A stretch of DNA of 15,996 bases from an uncultured Fretibacterium sp. (GCA_937915835.1 CALGHA010000018.1:1-15996); one strand, 5' to 3'. Counted from the stretch's first letter, positions 1 through 9,215 are shown. Translations and numbers: made by a program. The notes: a model not told the origin generated them from the sequence alone.

Positions 1-3
1 AGT

Positions 4-1128
4 GTGAAACGGGGAAAAAGCCGGAGATACCCTCAAAGGCTTACCTATCGTTATAAAGCGAGAGGGATATTATTAATTGCTGTATTCGCGGCGATCGTTT
101 TATCTTTAACAGGATGCGTCAAGGACAATAATAATTCAGGAACTGTGGACAACAAGAAAGCGATTGAGTTAATTAACGTTTCATATGACCCGACAAGAGA
201 ATTATACGCGGCCTATAACAAGATATTTGAAGCCCATTACGAGAAGACTTTCGGACGCAAAATTTCCGTTACTCAGTCTCACGGCGGCTCAGGAAAACAA
301 GCTCTTGAAGTATCGAACGGGCTTGAAGCTGACGTTGTAACTCTTGCGATTGAAGGTGATGTTCAAGTCGTGTATGACGCAGGATTAATTGATAAAGGTT
401 TCACGTCGGAATTTCCGTTAGACAGCTCGCCTTACACATCAACAATTGTATTTCTCGTTCGCGCTGGAAATCCTAAAGCAATTTACGACTGGAACGATTT
501 ACTCAGGGACGACGTAGGCATAATTACCCCGAACCCGAAGACTTCCGGAGGAGCTATGTGGAATTATTTAGCCGCATGGTATTACTTCGAGCTTAAGGGT
601 CAGAACGATGATGAAATTCTTGAATCAGTCAGCAAAATTTATAGTCATGTCGTAGTTCTTGATTCGGGCGCAAGAGGTTCAACAACTTCTTTCGTCGAGA
701 ATAAACAAGGTGATGTCCTCTTAGCGTGGGAAAATGAAGCGTTCCTTTCACTCAGAGAATATCCCGGAGAATATGAGATTGTCGTTCCGTCAGTGTCGAT
801 ATTATGCCAGCCAACTGTTGCAGTCGTCGATGTCGTCGCTAAGAAACATGGAACTGAAGAAGCCGCGAAAGAATATCGGAACTATTTATACTCGGAAGAA
901 GCACAGGCTGTTGATGCTCAGAATTTTTACCGGCCAAGCAATAAAGATGTCTACAACAAGTTCGCTTTCAAAGCCGACTCTAACACGATAAAAGCAATTC
1001 CTGAAAATGGCAAGTGGATTAACGACAATATAACTCTCACTGACATAAATCACTTCGGAGGCTGGGGCAAAGCTCGAGCAATTCACTTCGCTAACGGAGC
1101 AAACTTCGACAAGATTTACGAGAAATAA
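4..1128 (+). CDS. sbp: Sulfate/thiosulfate ABC transporter substrate-binding lipoprotein
   Basis: Binds sulfate (or thiosulfate) outside the membrane and hands it to the CysTWA transporter. The 374-residue frame has a basic N-terminus, a hydrophobic stretch at about residues 21-36 and a lipobox (LTGC) with the lipid-modified Cys at residue 38, so it is likely membrane-anchored. Typical family stretches are seen: SHGGSGKQAL near residue 92, the ADVVTLA block after it, and a C-terminal block with FGGWGKA. It is somewhat longer than the roughly 330 residues of the E. coli protein, mainly because of the N-terminal leader. The start is a GTG three bases into the window, so the true start and promoter could lie upstream. 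Its stop is three bases before cysT. It is the only long gene of the sulfate island without a visible lesion. Sulfate versus thiosulfate cannot be decided from sequence alone. Confidence 0.93.
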   Translation: MKRGKSRRYPQRLTYRYKARGILLIAVFAAIVLSLTGCVKDNNNSGTVDNKKAIELINVSYDPTRELYAAYNKIFEAHYEKTFGRKISVTQSHGGSGKQALEVSNGLEADVVTLAIEGDVQVVYDAGLIDKGFTSEFPLDSSPYTSTIVFLVRAGNPKAIYDWNDLLRDDVGIITPNPKTSGGAMWNYLAAWYYFELKGQNDDEILESVSKIYSHVVVLDSGARGSTTSFVENKQGDVLLAWENEAFLSLREYPGEYEIVVPSVSILCQPTVAVVDVVAKKHGTEEAAKEYRNYLYSEEAQAVDAQNFYRPSNKDVYNKFAFKADSNTIKAIPENGKWINDNITLTDINHFGGWGKARAIHFANGANFDKIYEK

Positions 1129-1131
1129 ACT

Positions 1132-1830
1132 ATGAAACAGAAAAGTATCATTCCGGGTTTCGGGCTTTCTTTCGGCATAACGATAACGATATTGAGTATT
1201 GTCGTCTTAATCCCCTTATGCTCGCTCGTCGTCTTCATGTCAAGATTGTCATTCTCGGAATTTATTTACACGATTACGAGGCCGCGAATATTGTCAGGCT
1301 ATTACGTCAGTATATCGACGGCCCTTATTGCTTCACTGGTTAATGCCGTGATGGGATTAATTTTAGCGTGGGTTCTAGTTCGTTACGAATTTCCGGGAAA
1401 AGGTTTTCTTGACGGCATAATCGAGCTCCCTTTTGTATTGCCTACAGCTGTTGCAGGAATTTCATTAACTCATAATCGGAATTCCCTTTGTTGTTCGTTC
1501 AGTTCAGCCCGTTCTTGAGAAGATTGATATTCAATACGAGGAGGCCGAATGATACTTGGAGCTGACAGAAAAACGACTTTTTGGAAGGTAATTTTTCCCG
1601 AGATATTGCCGTCGTTAATATCCGGTTTCACTCTAGCTTTTGCGCGCTGTATCGGTGAATATGGAAGTGTAGTTTTTATCGCTGGCAACACGCCTTATGA
1701 AACGGAGATTGCGCCGTTATTAATAATGTCGGAACTTCAGGAGTTCGATTATCCGGCCGTAACGTCAATTGCACTAGTCATGCTCACAATAGCTTTCGTA
1801 ATTCTCTCGATTAATGCCGTCATTCAAAGT
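1132..1830 (+). pseudogene. cysT: Sulfate ABC transporter permease CysT (CysU), broken
   Basis: First membrane subunit of the sulfate importer. The N-terminal membrane segments and the LPTAVAG block read correctly to about 1470. The frame then changes, and the family block IPFVVRSVQPVLE resumes at 1472 in another frame; roughly 25-30 codons normally found between them are missing. A second lesion lies near 1547, where one base seems lost in EEAAMILGA, shifting the frame to the one that opens at 1549. The permease EAA-type loop is thus split between frames. The rest (FPEILPSLISGFTLAFARCIGEYGSVVF, given here only as a landmark near 1591-1674) is well conserved. No stop separates it from cysW. 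A functional product is not expected. Confidence 0.87.
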
Positions 1831-2595
1831 ATGGTATCACGAAGAGTCAGCGGCGCGCTTAAGTGGATATTGCTTGTTATCTGCTTCGTTTTTCTTGCGG
1901 TGTTTCTGCTTCTTCCGTTGAGTTACATCATAGCTACGGCTTTACGCAGCGGGTTCGAGACGTACGTAAACGCTATTATTGACGAATACGCGATAAAAGC
2001 CGCAATTCTCACGCTTGGTGCTTAACGAAATTTGCGTTTACAGGCAAGAAAATTTTATCGACGTTCATAGATTTACCCGTTACAGTTTCACCGATTATTG
2101 CAGGATTAATTTATGTCCTCACGTTCGGCCGACAGGGAGCTTTATATTCATATCTCGATGCTGATTATATTTGCTGTTCCTGGAATTGTTTTAGCGACGA
2201 TCTTCGTAACATTCCCGTTTATTTCGCGAGAGCTTATTCCAGTTTTTACGGCTCAGGGCACGGATGAAGAAGAAGCAGCGGCTTTAATGGGAGCCGGGAC
2301 GTTCACGATTTTCCGAAAAGTAACTCTGCCTCATATCAAGTGGGCTTTGCTTTACGGTATAGTTCTCTGCACAGCCAGAGCAATGGGCGAGTTCGGAGCT
2401 GTCTCGGTTTTATCAGGACATCTCAGAGGAAAAACTAACACTCTGCCGTTATACATAGAGCTGCTTTATCAAGGTTACGACTTCACAGGAGCATTCGCGG
2501 CTTCGTCTTTACTGGTGATTATGGCGGTTATCGTCCTGATTTTGAGGCTTGCACTTGAACGTAAATGGAAAAAACAGCTGGATATCAGGATATGA
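1831..2595 (+). pseudogene. cysW: Sulfate ABC transporter permease CysW, broken
   Basis: Second membrane subunit of the sulfate importer. The ATG at 1831 is the likely original start, but it is in frame with the 3' part of cysT. The N-terminal membrane segment reads to about 2020 (ILTLGA), then a stop follows. The conserved block TKFAFTGKKILSTFIDLP resumes at 2022 in another frame after an apparent loss of about 15-18 codons. A second frame change occurs near 2163-2169, after the block ending in YLDAD. From there to 2595 the sequence is a good CysW C-terminal half, including the EAA loop (DEEEAAALMGAGTFTIFRKV), GEFGAVSVLSG and LPLYIELLYQ. About 255 codons remain, against about 280-290 in the family. 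Confidence 0.87.
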
Positions 2596-2603
2596 GCAAG
2601 TAC

Positions 2604-2629
2604 ATTGATGCAAAAAGTTCATGCTCAAT
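2604..2629 (+). other. Imperfect stem-loop between cysW and cysA
   Basis: ATTGATGCA at 2604-2612 can pair with TGCTCAAT at 2622-2629 with one bulged base, giving an 8-bp stem and a 9-base loop. It lies in the 117-bp gap before cysA, the only sizeable gap in the upstream part of the island. No run of T follows it, so it is not a classical terminator. It could be an mRNA processing or stability element, or chance. Weak. Confidence 0.25.
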
Positions 2630-2694
2630 CCGGCGTAATAAGTAAAACATTGTGAAATTTTGCATAAACATCGCGTTTTTAAGGATTAGAAAGT

Positions 2695-2703
2695 GAGGAG
2701 GGG
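2695..2703 (+). promoter_or_regulatory. Strong ribosome binding site of cysA
   Basis: The purine-rich GAGGAGGGG lies nine bases upstream of the ATG at 2713 and decides this start. It is one of the strongest Shine-Dalgarno-like sites in the island and has survived although the gene behind it is dead. Confidence 0.7.
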
Positions 2704-2712
2704 AAAGTTTTT

Positions 2713-3621
2713 ATGAATGAAACGATAGAGGATTACGTTGTATTGAAGAACATCAATAAACATTTCAAGGATTTTCACGTATCAAAGGACGTAAATATTT
2801 CAATTCCAAAGGGAAAACTTGCAGCATTGCTCGGGCCGTCGGGAAGCGGAAAGACGACGATATTACGGATGATTGCGGGCTTGGAAAATCCTGACAGCGG
2901 AGAACTTATCATAAATGGAAAAGTTGTTAATGACATTCCCGGAAGTGAACGAGGAATAGGCTTTGTTTTCCAGAGTTACGCATTATTCCGATATATGACG
3001 GTCTATGACAATATCGCGTTCGGCCTGCGTGTGAAGAAAATTCCAGAAAGTGAAGTACGCAAAAAGGTCAAAGAGCTTTTATCGCTTATCAGCTGTGGAT
3101 GAAACCGTTTGCGGCAATCGACGCTAAAGTCAGGCTTGAGCTTAGAACGTGGCTTAAAGAAATGATAACCAAGCTACAGATTATGAGCATTTTCGTTACT
3201 CATGATCAGGATGAAGCAATCGAGGTCGCGGATAATATCATCGTTACGAACTTGGGAAGGGTTGAACAAGCCGGAACTCCTCAGGAATTATACAGGCATC
3301 CGGCCACATCGTTTGTCGCAAGATTTATCGGCAATTCTTCGTCCTGAGTTCGTCAGCGTCTTCAAGAAAGGCGAAAATCTCCAGTTCACACAGTTAGCAG
3401 AAGAGGCCGTTGTTGAGGATATTATCTTTCGAGGCAGCAATATGGAAATCAAAGTTCGGCTTCATGACAATCTAATTTCATCAGCTCGAAGCATTAATGA
3501 GCCTCCTGTTGAGATTGGCGAAAAAGTTGACGTATTCATTTACCGTCTGTTTGCGATTAACGGCGACGAAATACAGCTCATCAATAATCTTAGTCTTAAA
3601 GATGAATCCGTCTTTATATAG
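2713..3621 (+). pseudogene. cysA: Sulfate ABC transporter ATP-binding protein CysA, broken
   Basis: ATPase subunit of the sulfate importer. The N-terminal part is intact, with Walker A (GPSGSGKTT, about residues 42-50) and the Q-loop (FVFQSYALF). At about 3088-3105 the frame breaks. The segment that should carry the LSGGQ signature and the hydrophobic strand of Walker B, about 40 codons, is missing, and an extra A seems present in what was DEPFAAIDA. The D-loop and H-loop (FVTHDQDEA, near 3193-3219) follow in the new frame. A second break at 3333-3340 drops roughly 35 codons before the TOBE-like regulatory domain resumes with LRPEFVSVF, running to the stop at 3619. Without the signature and an intact Walker B it could not drive transport. 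Confidence 0.9.
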
Positions 3622-3634
3622 AAGGTCAACGACA

Positions 3635-4990
3635 ATGGAACGTGTAATTATTAATTCTGACGTGTTGATTATCGGCGGAGGAACAGCGGGCTGTTATGCG
3701 ACAATATATCTCGGTGAAGATTCGCCGTTGAGTGTCGCGCTCGTTGATAAGGCCAATATTAGCAGAAGCGGATGTTTAGCGGCAGGAGTTAACGCATTGA
3801 ACGCTTATATTACGGACGGGCATAAACCGGAAGATTATATTAAATATGCCTCGAATGACGCGGGCGGGATTGCTAGAGAGGATTTACTGCTCGACATTTC
3901 CGAAAGATTGAACGCTGTAATTCATGACATGGAAAAACGAGGATTGAAAATTCTTAAGGATGAGAACGGGAATTATATATCGCTAGGCTGGCAAAATCTC
4001 AAGATTAACGGTGAGAACATAAAGCCTATTCTTGCGCGTGAAGTCAGGAAACAAAAAAACGTAAAAGTTTATGAACATGTGAACGTTACGGACTTCAGAT
4101 TTGACGATAAAGTCAGAGGAGCGTCCGGAATTTACAGGCCCAATAATCCGGAAAATCTGCCCCATCAAACTTGGTACTGTCTATTCAACACGGGAGCGGG
4201 CTTCTGCATGGGAATATTAGCCGGAGCCGAAATGACAACGTTCGAGATGAGATTTATCGCCCTAAGATGCCAGGAACTTTAGCGCAAGGAGTCGGAGCTA
4301 AACAGGTAAACTCGCGCGGAGAAATTTACGAGCAAAATTACGGCTTGATGACCTCACAAAGATTATGGGGGACAATTACGGAGAATAGAAACGGAAGAGG
4401 CCCGTGTTATCTGAAAACTTCGGGAATAACAAGCAATCAGGAAAATGAACTTTACAAAGCATATCTCAATATGGCTCCTGTTCAGGCTCTAAAATGGCTT
4501 GACTCGGAATATGGCCCGTCATTAAGAGATGTCGAGATTGAGGGAACTGAACCGTATATAGTCGGAGGACATACGGCAAGCGGTTATTAAAAATACGTTA
4601 CGGGTGCATTCGCTGAAGGAGAGATTGCGGCAGAAAGCATAATTAAATATCTCGATAATCATGAGCCAATTAACGAAGATTACGAATTTCTCGAAGCTCA
4701 GGCTCTCACCAAATCGAGACGGCTATGCAAAAAATTATGGACGAATACGCCGGAGGAATTCGCACGGATTATATATACGCTGAAAGCGGCTTAAAACTTG
4801 CTGATGAGAAAATTAGTGAACTCACAAAATTACTCGCAAGTGTTACGGTAAATGATATTTATGATTTACTCGCCCTGTATGAAGTTCGAGAGAGATTAAT
4901 TGTCGCACGTGTCCTTATCGCTCATCTTTCAGCACGAAAAGAAACAAGACGGCACAGCTTCCAGAAGAACGCGGATTATCCCGAAAAAAG
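3635..4990 (+). pseudogene. aprA: APS reductase alpha subunit (AprA-like flavoprotein), broken
   Basis: Flavoprotein of the fumarate reductase/succinate dehydrogenase/AprA superfamily. Its position between cysA and an AprB-like ferredoxin plus cysDN points to adenylylsulfate reductase in an assimilatory setting, in place of CysH. The N-terminus has a dinucleotide-binding motif (IIGGGTAGCYA, about residues 11-21) and the SRSGCLAAGVNALNAY block. Visible lesions: an in-frame loss of about 20-25 codons near 4117-4126; a frameshift with loss of about six codons near 4270; an in-frame TAA at 4588-4590 where about 25 codons with a typical GLFAAGD-type segment are missing; and a single-base loss at 4710. 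After that the helical C-terminal domain (DLLALYEVRERL) reads on, then runs in frame into aprB because the gene boundary has been deleted. The end given is approximate. Confidence 0.85.
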
Positions 4991-5257
4991 CTCAGAAATT
5001 TGTCCGGGAAACTTAATCAGCGTTGACGATGAAAGTAAAGCGTATTTGCGGAGACCTTCTGACTGCTGGAGCTGTATGGCCTATATTAAAGAGTGTAAGC
5101 AGGCGCAATTTCTTTCGTTCTTCCTCCTGAGTTAGGCGGTAGAGGTGGAAGGCTTTCTATCAGGCGTGAAGGACAGCTTACCGAATGGACATTAACAAGA
5201 CCGGACGGCTCAAGGACGAGCATTATTACTGACACCAGAGAAGCAAACAGCTATTAA
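4991..5257 (+). pseudogene. aprB: APS reductase beta subunit (AprB-like ferredoxin), 5'-truncated and broken
   Basis: The small iron-sulfur partner of AprA, which would feed electrons to the flavin. The N-terminus with the first CxxCxxC motif is missing; only its last Cys remains in EICPGNL, fused in frame to the AprA tail. The second cluster motif reads CWSCMAYIKECK: the expected third Cys is Tyr (codon TAT at 5082-5084, one base from TGT). Near 5100 one base is lost, since the family's C-terminal part (AISFVLPPELGGRGGRL, then TLTRPDGSRTS) continues only in the next frame, to TAA at 5255-5257. No start codon survives. The downstream cysD has its own Shine-Dalgarno-like site (GAGGGAG). Confidence 0.83.
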
Positions 5258-5269
5258 GAGGGAGAAAAT

Positions 5270-5885
5270 ATGACTAGCAAACTTACACACATTGATACTC
5301 TTGAAGCAGAAGCAATTTACATAATGCGTGAAGTTGCCGCCGAATGTGAAAAGCCCGTTATGCTCTACTCAATCGGCAAGGACAGTTCAGTAATGCTTCA
5401 TATCGCGTTAAAAGCGTTTTATCCAGAGAAGCCGCCGTTTCCTTTTCTGCATGTTGATACGACATGGAAATACCGGGAGATGATAAAGTTCCGCGACCAG
5501 ACAGCGAAGAAAAAAGGGCTTGAACTGCTCGTGTATACCAATCAGGACGGAATAAAGCAGGGGATTAATCCTTTCGAGCACGGCTCATCTTACACTGACA
5601 TTATGAAGACGCAGGCGACGAGGAAAAATCGCGCGCTAAAGAGAGAATATTTTCATTCCGCAATGAAGCTGACCCGAAAAATCAGCGTTCCGAAATGTGG
5701 AAACTCTACAACACGAAAATTCACAACGGCGAGAGTATAAGAGTTTTCCCGCTCTATTACGCCGCTGAAAGACCATGCGTTGAACATTATGGTTGACGAC
5801 GACAGAATGAAACTTTTGCCCGGTGAAAAAGTTCTTAACAATTACAGAGACTATGGAACGTCGCAAGAAAGAGGGCTATTTTTGA
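5270..5885 (+). pseudogene. cysD: Sulfate adenylyltransferase small subunit CysD, broken
   Basis: With CysN it would make APS from sulfate and ATP. The PP-loop (SIGKDSSVML, about residues 34-43) and HVDTTWKYREM are intact. Near 5614 about 15-20 codons, with the family GFDAAFGGAR-type segment, are missing and the frame changes; DEEKSRAKERIFSFR follows in the new frame. At 5754/5755 another deletion joins VFPL to YYAAERP, missing about 20 codons that would carry the WTELDIW block. A further shift near 5775 leads to MVDDDRMKLLPGEKV. About 55 codons are then missing before the last ten (MERRKKEGYF, 5853-5882). The stop TGA at 5883-5885 overlaps the cysN ATG as TGATG. About 205 codons remain, against about 300. 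Confidence 0.9.
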
Positions 5886-7307
5886 TGAATGACCTTTTGA
5901 GATTTATTACGTGCGGAAGTGTTGACGATGGGAAATCCACATTGATTGGGCATATTCTCTACTCGTCGAAACTGCTTTATGCGGACCAGGAAGAAGCCCT
6001 AATTCTTGAGTCAAAAGTCGGTAGTCGAAGAGGAGAGATTGATTATTCCCTTTTGCTTGACGGCTTAACTGAAGAACGAGAACAGGGAATTACGATTGAT
6101 GTAGCTTATCGATATTTCACGACCGAAAAAAGAAGTTTCATAGTCGCTGACACTCCAGGCCATGAAGAATATACGCGAAATATGGCCGTTGGTGCGTCTA
6201 ATGCTGACTTAGCCGTAATTTTAATCGACGTTCGTAAAACGGCACGCGCGAATTTGTTCAATCATGGGAATTCGTCATCTCGTCTTCGCTGTAAATAAAA
6301 TGGATCTGGTTGATTATGACAGGAACTTTTTTCTTATATAGCCGAAGAAATAATAAACTTTCAGAGAGAATTGAACTAGATTATTCCAGTTTCAGCGACA
6401 GAGTCGACAACGTAGCATAACTTTCACAAAAAATGAAATGGTATAACGGAGAAACTTTGCTTTCATATCTTGAGAATGTTGACGTAAACGATTACAGCGA
6501 GGAAATCGGATTTTATCTTCCTGTTCAAAGAGTTTGCAGACCGGATTATTCGTTCAGGGAATTTCAAGGACAGATTGAGACTAAAAGCGCGTTTAAGGGG
6601 CAGGCTGTAACTGTTCAGCTTGATCGTGAAGTTGACGTTTCGCGCGGTTCTGTAATCGAGAAAGATTCAGGGCTCGAAATATCCTCATCAATAACAGCCG
6701 CTTTAATCTGGATGGACGATAAACCACTCAATAACGGCGGAAGTTTCTTCATCAAAACGGGGACAAATCTTATTCCCGGACTTGTCGCTAAGATACTGCA
6801 TAAGATTGACATTAATACTGGCGAACTTTGCGATTCTGACGTGTTAATCAAGAATGAAATAGCGATTTGCAAAATTTCCTTCACCGACAAAATCACGATT
6901 GACAAGTTTAACCGACATAAGACGACCGGAGAATTGATATTAATTGACCGAGTAACTTTCATGACTAGCGCTTGCGGAGTTGTTGAGGATTACACCCGAA
7001 GCGGAATAATCACGGAAAATCGAATAAGCCCGAAAAGGCCGAAAAGAAATTAATTCTCGGTGGACGACATACATATTTATTGAATGATGAAGAAATTACC
7101 AGCAGAAAATTTTTGTGGAATATTATCAGACATCTCAATAATGCGGGTTTAGTTATCCTGTTATGGGCAAAAAGTAAGGATATTATGCTTGAAGTTGACA
7201 TGACGATTTACGACGAGGACGCTAAAGATGACGACAGCATAGTAAATTTTGTAAAGCGTGTATCGTCATATGATTTCGATGTATCTGAGACGGCATTGTA
7301 TATTTAA
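5885..7307 (+). pseudogene. cysN: Sulfate adenylyltransferase GTPase subunit CysN with a C-terminal extension, broken
   Basis: GTPase that drives APS synthesis by CysD. The P-loop (GSVDDGKST), the switch region (EREQGITIDVAYRYF) and G3 (DTPGHEEY) are intact. Near 6236 a few codons are lost with a frameshift; G4 (NKMDLVDYD) follows in another frame. From about 6330 to 6430 several stops and shifts destroy the end of the G domain. The second part opens at 6433 (KWYNGETLLSYL) and contains the EF-Tu-like beta domains, with about 30-35 codons missing near 6578. A frameshift near 7020 is followed by an about 90-codon extension (LGGRHTYLLNDEE... to TAA at 7305) that is not part of a plain CysN. The block around LNNAGLVILL faintly recalls the CysC kinase domain, but no second P-loop is visible. 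Confidence 0.88.
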
Positions 7308-7316
7308 AGTGAGAGA

Positions 7317-8307
7317 ATGAAATTTAACACAAAGTTGTTGCATAATATAACACGTTCTATTTTTGCGCAAAGGGAAATTCTTCCGCCAATATCTCAGGTC
7401 AACGCCTTCAAGTATGACAAAATGGAAGAACTCGAGGGCGGAATTGGCTCGGTATCTTGCAACAGTGGAATGTCGGCAATTGCAATTTCGCTTCTCGCTG
7501 TCTGTAACTCCGGCGATGAGATAATTGCAGGGAGCGGACTTTACGGCGGGACAATCAGCCTGTTTCATGACTTCGAAAAACTCGGCATTCATACGATTTT
7601 GCTTGAAGATATGAGGGCTGAAAACGTCAAAAATTTCATATCCGACAAGACAAAAGTTATATTCAGTGAGCTTATCAGCTTTTTGTCGACTCAACCACAG
7701 CGACACCGTTTATCGCAAGACCGCTTGAACTTGGGGCGGACGTTGTTATTCATTCAGCCTCGAAATACATTAACGGCGGAGGAAACTCAATCGGAGGAAT
7801 TATCATCGACGGCGGCCAATTCACTTGGGATTTTGATAAACACACGGCGCTTTCAGAGTTCAGGAAATACGGTAAGATGGCATTTTCCGTAAGACTTCGT
7901 GCGGATATTTGGGAAAACTTCGGCGGATGTATGGCTCCAGTCAACGCATTCTTGAATTACATCGGAATTGAGACACTCGGCCTGAGAATGAAAAAAATCT
8001 GCGAGAATGCCAATGCTCTTGCTAATGCTCTGGACAAACTGCCGAATATCGAAGTCAATTATCTCACGCTTCCTCAGCATCCGTTTCATGAGTGCGTCAA
8101 TAAACTTCTTAACGGTTACGGTGGAGGAATTCTGACTTTCAGAGTTGGTTCTAAGGAACGTGCTTTCAAGATAATAAACTCCCTGAAATACGCAATGATC
8201 GCAAGTAACATCGGCGACCTAAGAACACTCGTAATTCATCCCGCATCAACTCTTTATCTCCACACGAAGATTTCATGACAGTAATTAATAATAAAGAAGG
8301 AGAATGA
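7317..8307 (+). pseudogene. metY: O-acetylhomoserine sulfhydrylase MetY, broken
   Basis: PLP enzyme that would make homocysteine from O-acetylhomoserine, here probably with the HcyS thiocarboxylate as sulfur donor. The N-terminus (LLHNITRSIFAQ, PPISQVNAF) is recognisable. Near 7434 an in-frame deletion of about 40 codons joins EELE directly to the GG that precedes SGMSAI, removing the usual YTRIGNPT block. Near 7678 a frameshift with loss of about 24 codons occurs between FSELI and LFVDSTTATPF. The PLP-lysine site (HSASKYINGGGN, near 7764) and a well-conserved C-terminal domain follow. Near 8272 another deletion of about 35 codons joins YLHT to the last codons EDFMTVINNKEGE, ending with TGA at 8305-8307. 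About 330 codons remain of about 425. Confidence 0.9.
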
Positions 8308-8310
8308 AGA

Positions 8311-8517
8311 ATGAAGATTACTGTATCAGGAGAAATAAAAGAAATTCCGGAGGGCTTGAGTGTCTCAGCTTTGGTTGAGCGTGAAAATGTTGAAATGCCG
8401 CAGTATGTAACTGTATCGGTCAACGAGGAATTTATTGATGCCGGAAAATTTGAGTGTCATATTCTGAAAGACGGTGATGTTGTCGAGTTCCTTTACTTCA
8501 TGGGAGGCGGAAGATAA
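8311..8517 (+). CDS. hcyS: ThiS/MoaD-like sulfur carrier protein (HcyS type)
   Basis: A 68-residue ubiquitin-fold carrier whose C-terminal glycine would be adenylated and turned into a thiocarboxylate to give sulfur to MetY. The sequence starts with a short beta strand (MKITVSG) and ends YFMGGGR, so one Arg follows the GG tail. In the related Wolinella system a JAMM protease trims the precursor to expose the active glycine, and a JAMM gene lies two genes downstream here. The start is preceded by AAGGAG at 8297-8302, which lies inside the tail of metY. The stop overlaps the next ATG (TAATG). No lesion is seen, although all its long partners are damaged; a 207-bp gene may simply have escaped. 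A role in thiazole or molybdopterin synthesis is the alternative but does not fit the neighbours. Confidence 0.85.
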   Translation: MKITVSGEIKEIPEGLSVSALVERENVEMPQYVTVSVNEEFIDAGKFECHILKDGDVVEFLYFMGGGR

Positions 8518-9209
8518 TGGCTTTCACCAATGAACAGCTTGAACGTTATTCACGTCATATCATCCTTAAGGAAATTGGCGTTAAAGAACAAAAGAAGCTG
8601 ATGAACTCTAATTTACAGCGTCAGATTATTCATGCGACAAGCGACATTGGGAAAATCAAGGCAGATTCGGCGAAAGAAAGCATGCAGAATATTAACCCTG
8701 AAGTGAAAGTAATCGCCTATCATGAGTTCGTGAACAGCAAAAATATACTGGACCTGATAAAAGATTATGACTTCATTCTTGACGGCGCTGACAACTTTCC
8801 CGCGAAATTTTTAATCAACGACGCGTGTGTAATCTCGAAGAAGCCTTTTTCTCACGCAGGAATTATACGTTTCAAAGGCCAATTAATGACAATTATTCCC
8901 GGAGAAAGCCCGTGTTACAGCTGTGTGTTTAAGGAAATGCCGCCTAAGGACGCAATCCCAACTTGCAGACAAGCCGGAGTAATTAGAGCAATGGCCGGAG
9001 CCATCGGAAGTCTTCAGGCACTCGAAGCAATAAAATTTATCACCGGAACTGGTAAGTTATTGGCCGGAAGCCTCTTAACGTTTGATGCTCTCGATATGAA
9101 CTTTCACAAGATTAATCTTCCGAAAAGAAATCATAATTGCACAGTATGCGGTGATAATCCGGCGATTACGGAACTCGTCGACTATGAACAGCCGGCTTGT
9201 GATTTATGA
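8517..9209 (+). pseudogene. hcyF: ThiF/MoeB/E1-like carrier-activating enzyme (HcyF type), internally deleted
   Basis: Would adenylate the C-terminus of the HcyS carrier. The frame is open for 230 codons but lacks an essential part. The N-terminal helix (YSRHIILKEIG) runs to MNSN at about residue 32, and the next residues are already LQRQI, which normally follow a segment of about 35-40 residues holding the GxGGLG nucleotide loop and the DxD/DLSN region. That loop is completely absent, so ATP binding should be lost. The rest is typical: the GADNFPAKFLINDAC block, the candidate catalytic Cys in IPTCRQAG, and two zinc-type CxxC pairs (CYSC and CTVC). The family usually has about 265-270 residues. 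Because the frame is preserved, gene callers will report it as a normal protein. Confidence 0.78.
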
Positions 9210-9215
9210 TGTGTC

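Noticed and set aside
734..991. Open frame inside the sulfate-binding gene, same strand
   Set aside because: Shadow of the intact binding-protein gene; composition and lack of a ribosome site do not support it.
3635..4990. Fumarate reductase or succinate dehydrogenase flavoprotein instead of AprA
   Set aside because: Same superfamily, but the neighbouring AprB-like ferredoxin and CysDN, plus the EMRFIALR and QGVGAKQVN blocks, favour APS reductase.
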